The translations under genes were made by a program, and so were the position numbers. The notes under the pieces were generated by a model. It was not told the origin of the DNA and searched no databases. It saw only the letters and a list, made by a program, of their open reading frames with translations. Positions 6,388-7,129 of a DNA stretch of 7,129 nucleotides are shown here, piece after piece (the stretch's first letter is position 1; the number at the start of each line of letters is the position of its first letter). Source of the stretch: Phascolarctobacterium sp. (GTDB lineage: Bacteria; Bacillota; Negativicutes; Acidaminococcales; Acidaminococcaceae); contig JAEDNJ010000076.1 of NCBI GenBank assembly GCA_016302525.1, positions 1 through 7,129 on the forward strand, given 5' to 3'.

Positions 6388-6600
6388 GCAAAAGCTTTAA
6401 GGCAGAGAAGCTTTAAAATTGCAAGAAAGAGTATTAAAACTATCTTAATAAGCGAGCAAGAGATTTAGGGTAGAGAAGCTTTAAATCGTAAGAAAGAGTA
6501 TAAAACTATCTTACAAGTAAAGACTTTAAGGCAGAGAAGTCCAAAATTGCAACGAAGCTTATTAAACATTATTGTAAACAACTTTTGCAAGACAGCTAGA
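6388..6600 (+). repeat. Decayed tandem copies of the thioredoxin-fold gene's 3' end
   Basis: The gene's last codons (GCAATGAAGCTTATTAAAAC, 6358-6377) recur three times downstream, with the TTAAAAC anchor at 6371 in the gene and then near 6434, 6500 and 6562. The third copy is closest, with GCAACGAAGCTTATTAAAC at about 6549-6567 differing from the gene at two of 19 bases. The first copy, in the gene's frame, reads ARKSIKTILI against EAMKLIKTLM. A second anchor, GAGAAG, lies at 6405, 6473 and 6534. The period is about 61-68 bases. The copies have lost coding value, and I see no other gene in this stretch. Confidence 0.75.
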
Positions 6601-6628
6601 GATAGCATTTCATAATACAACTCTCCTC

Positions 6629-7129
6629 TCAAAAGGAAACACCCTTGGAAGTAACGCTCCAAGGGTGTTTCTGTATGGGTGGGGTAGGTGTATTTTTTTG
6701 CGTATTTATTCTTTTTCGCCACTGCCATGGGGCTATGGGGTAGCCTCGTGCCCAGAGTCCTAGCTTGTGCCTTTGGGCTAGGCGCTGCAAAAGGGCGTGC
6801 AAGGCATAGTCCTTGTCCGTGCGGTCAAAGTAGCTTAGGTGCCAGGCTGCGCCCTGCTCCAAGAGGGTGCAGCAAAGGTCTTGCAGAGGTGGCTCAGGCT
6901 TGTTGCCTACATAGACATGGGCTACAAGGCGGTGGTATTTGTCGCTTTCCTTGATATGGGCTTCGGCGTATTTCCCAAGGGCTAGCTGCTTTAGCAGCTG
7001 GGTTGCTTCCTTGCCGTAGGGCTGGTCCTTTTCGGGGGCGTCTATGCTGGCAAGGCGCAGGCGGTAGCGTTTGCCTGTGGCTGCTTCTCTGAGGGTGAGG
7101 GTGTCGCCGTCAAGTATGCGGGTTATTGT
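6629..7129 (-). CDS. Thermonuclease (staphylococcal nuclease homologue), 5' end beyond the window
   Basis: On the minus strand an open frame enters at 7129 and ends with TGA at 6631-6629, showing 166 residues. It begins with ITRILDGDTLTL, the first strand of the SNase OB fold with the calcium-binding aspartate (D9 of the visible part). YRLRLASIDAPE holds the equivalents of nuclease Arg35 and Glu43 (R25, E33). DKYHRLVAHVYV holds the equivalent of Arg87 (R67). LLEQGAAWHL and HKLGLWARGYPIAPWQWRK are typical C-terminal family motifs. All three catalytic residues are present, so it should cleave DNA and RNA with calcium. The N-terminus, and with it any signal peptide, lies outside the window. The family usually ends soon after the PW-W-R motif. 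Here about 25 further residues run through the hairpin at 6636-6671, so the natural stop may have been lost. TTG at 6862-6860 is not the start, because the domain extends upstream of it. Confidence 0.92.
   Translation of the reverse strand, partial: TITRILDGDTLTLREAATGKRYRLRLASIDAPEKDQPYGKEATQLLKQLALGKYAEAHIKESDKYHRLVAHVYVGNKPEPPLQDLCCTLLEQGAAWHLSYFDRTDKDYALHALLQRLAQRHKLGLWARGYPIAPWQWRKRINTQKNTPTPPIQKHPWSVTSKGVSF
6636..6671. terminator. Perfect 14-bp hairpin, probable bidirectional terminator
   Basis: GAAACACCCTTGGA (6636-6649) pairs perfectly with TCCAAGGGTGTTTC (6658-6671) around an eight-base loop. It sits between two converging transcription units. The A-run at 6631-6634 gives the minus strand CCTTTTG after the stem. 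The plus strand continues as TGTATGG, which is a poor U-tract. It is therefore a better terminator for the minus-strand nuclease gene than for the plus strand. Confidence 0.72.

Noticed and set aside
6688..6954. Plus-strand frame of 88 codons
   Set aside because: It is antisense to the thermonuclease, whose catalytic motifs are complete on the minus strand.

Overview
The window reads as ordinary chromosomal sequence from a low-to-moderate GC Bacillota. The Y-family polymerase of the YqjW/UvrX type, the HAD protein and the strong AAGGAGG ribosome binding site all fit this. A gut-type lineage such as the Negativicutes is my guess, and nothing in the sequence proves it. No rRNA, tRNA, insertion sequence, CRISPR array or phage structural gene is visible.

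Layout from left to right. Positions 1-220 hold a decayed tandem array made from the 3' end of the neighbouring polymerase gene. Positions 149-1669 (minus) are a translesion DNA polymerase with its own promoter. Positions 1742-2114 are a divergent intergenic region with a 65-bp tandem repeat (two identical units, then diverged ones) and an extended -10 promoter. Positions 2115-3008 (plus) are a HAD-superfamily phosphatase. Positions 3112-5919 (plus) are a large soluble cyclic-di-GMP enzyme with the order coiled coil, PAS, degenerate GGDEF, EAL, PAS, intact GGDEF. Positions 5939-6082 are the remains of a pdxT gene (glutaminase subunit of pyridoxal 5'-phosphate synthase). Positions 6148-6387 (plus) are a small thioredoxin-fold protein that has lost both active-site cysteines. 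Positions 6388-about 6600 are decayed tandem copies of that gene's own 3' end. A 14-bp perfect hairpin lies at 6636-6671. Positions 6629-7129 (minus) are a staphylococcal-nuclease-type thermonuclease that runs off the right edge.

The genes do not form an obvious pathway. The three plus-strand genes are separated by 103 and 228 bases and each has a plausible promoter or a strong ribosome binding site, so they are probably independent units that may share read-through up to the hairpin at 6636.

The most unusual signal is structural. Three arrays of unrelated sequence have a similar period of roughly 60-75 bp within 7 kb. Two of them are degenerate copies of the 3' end, stop codon included, of the gene they follow. 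I know of no standard element that explains this.
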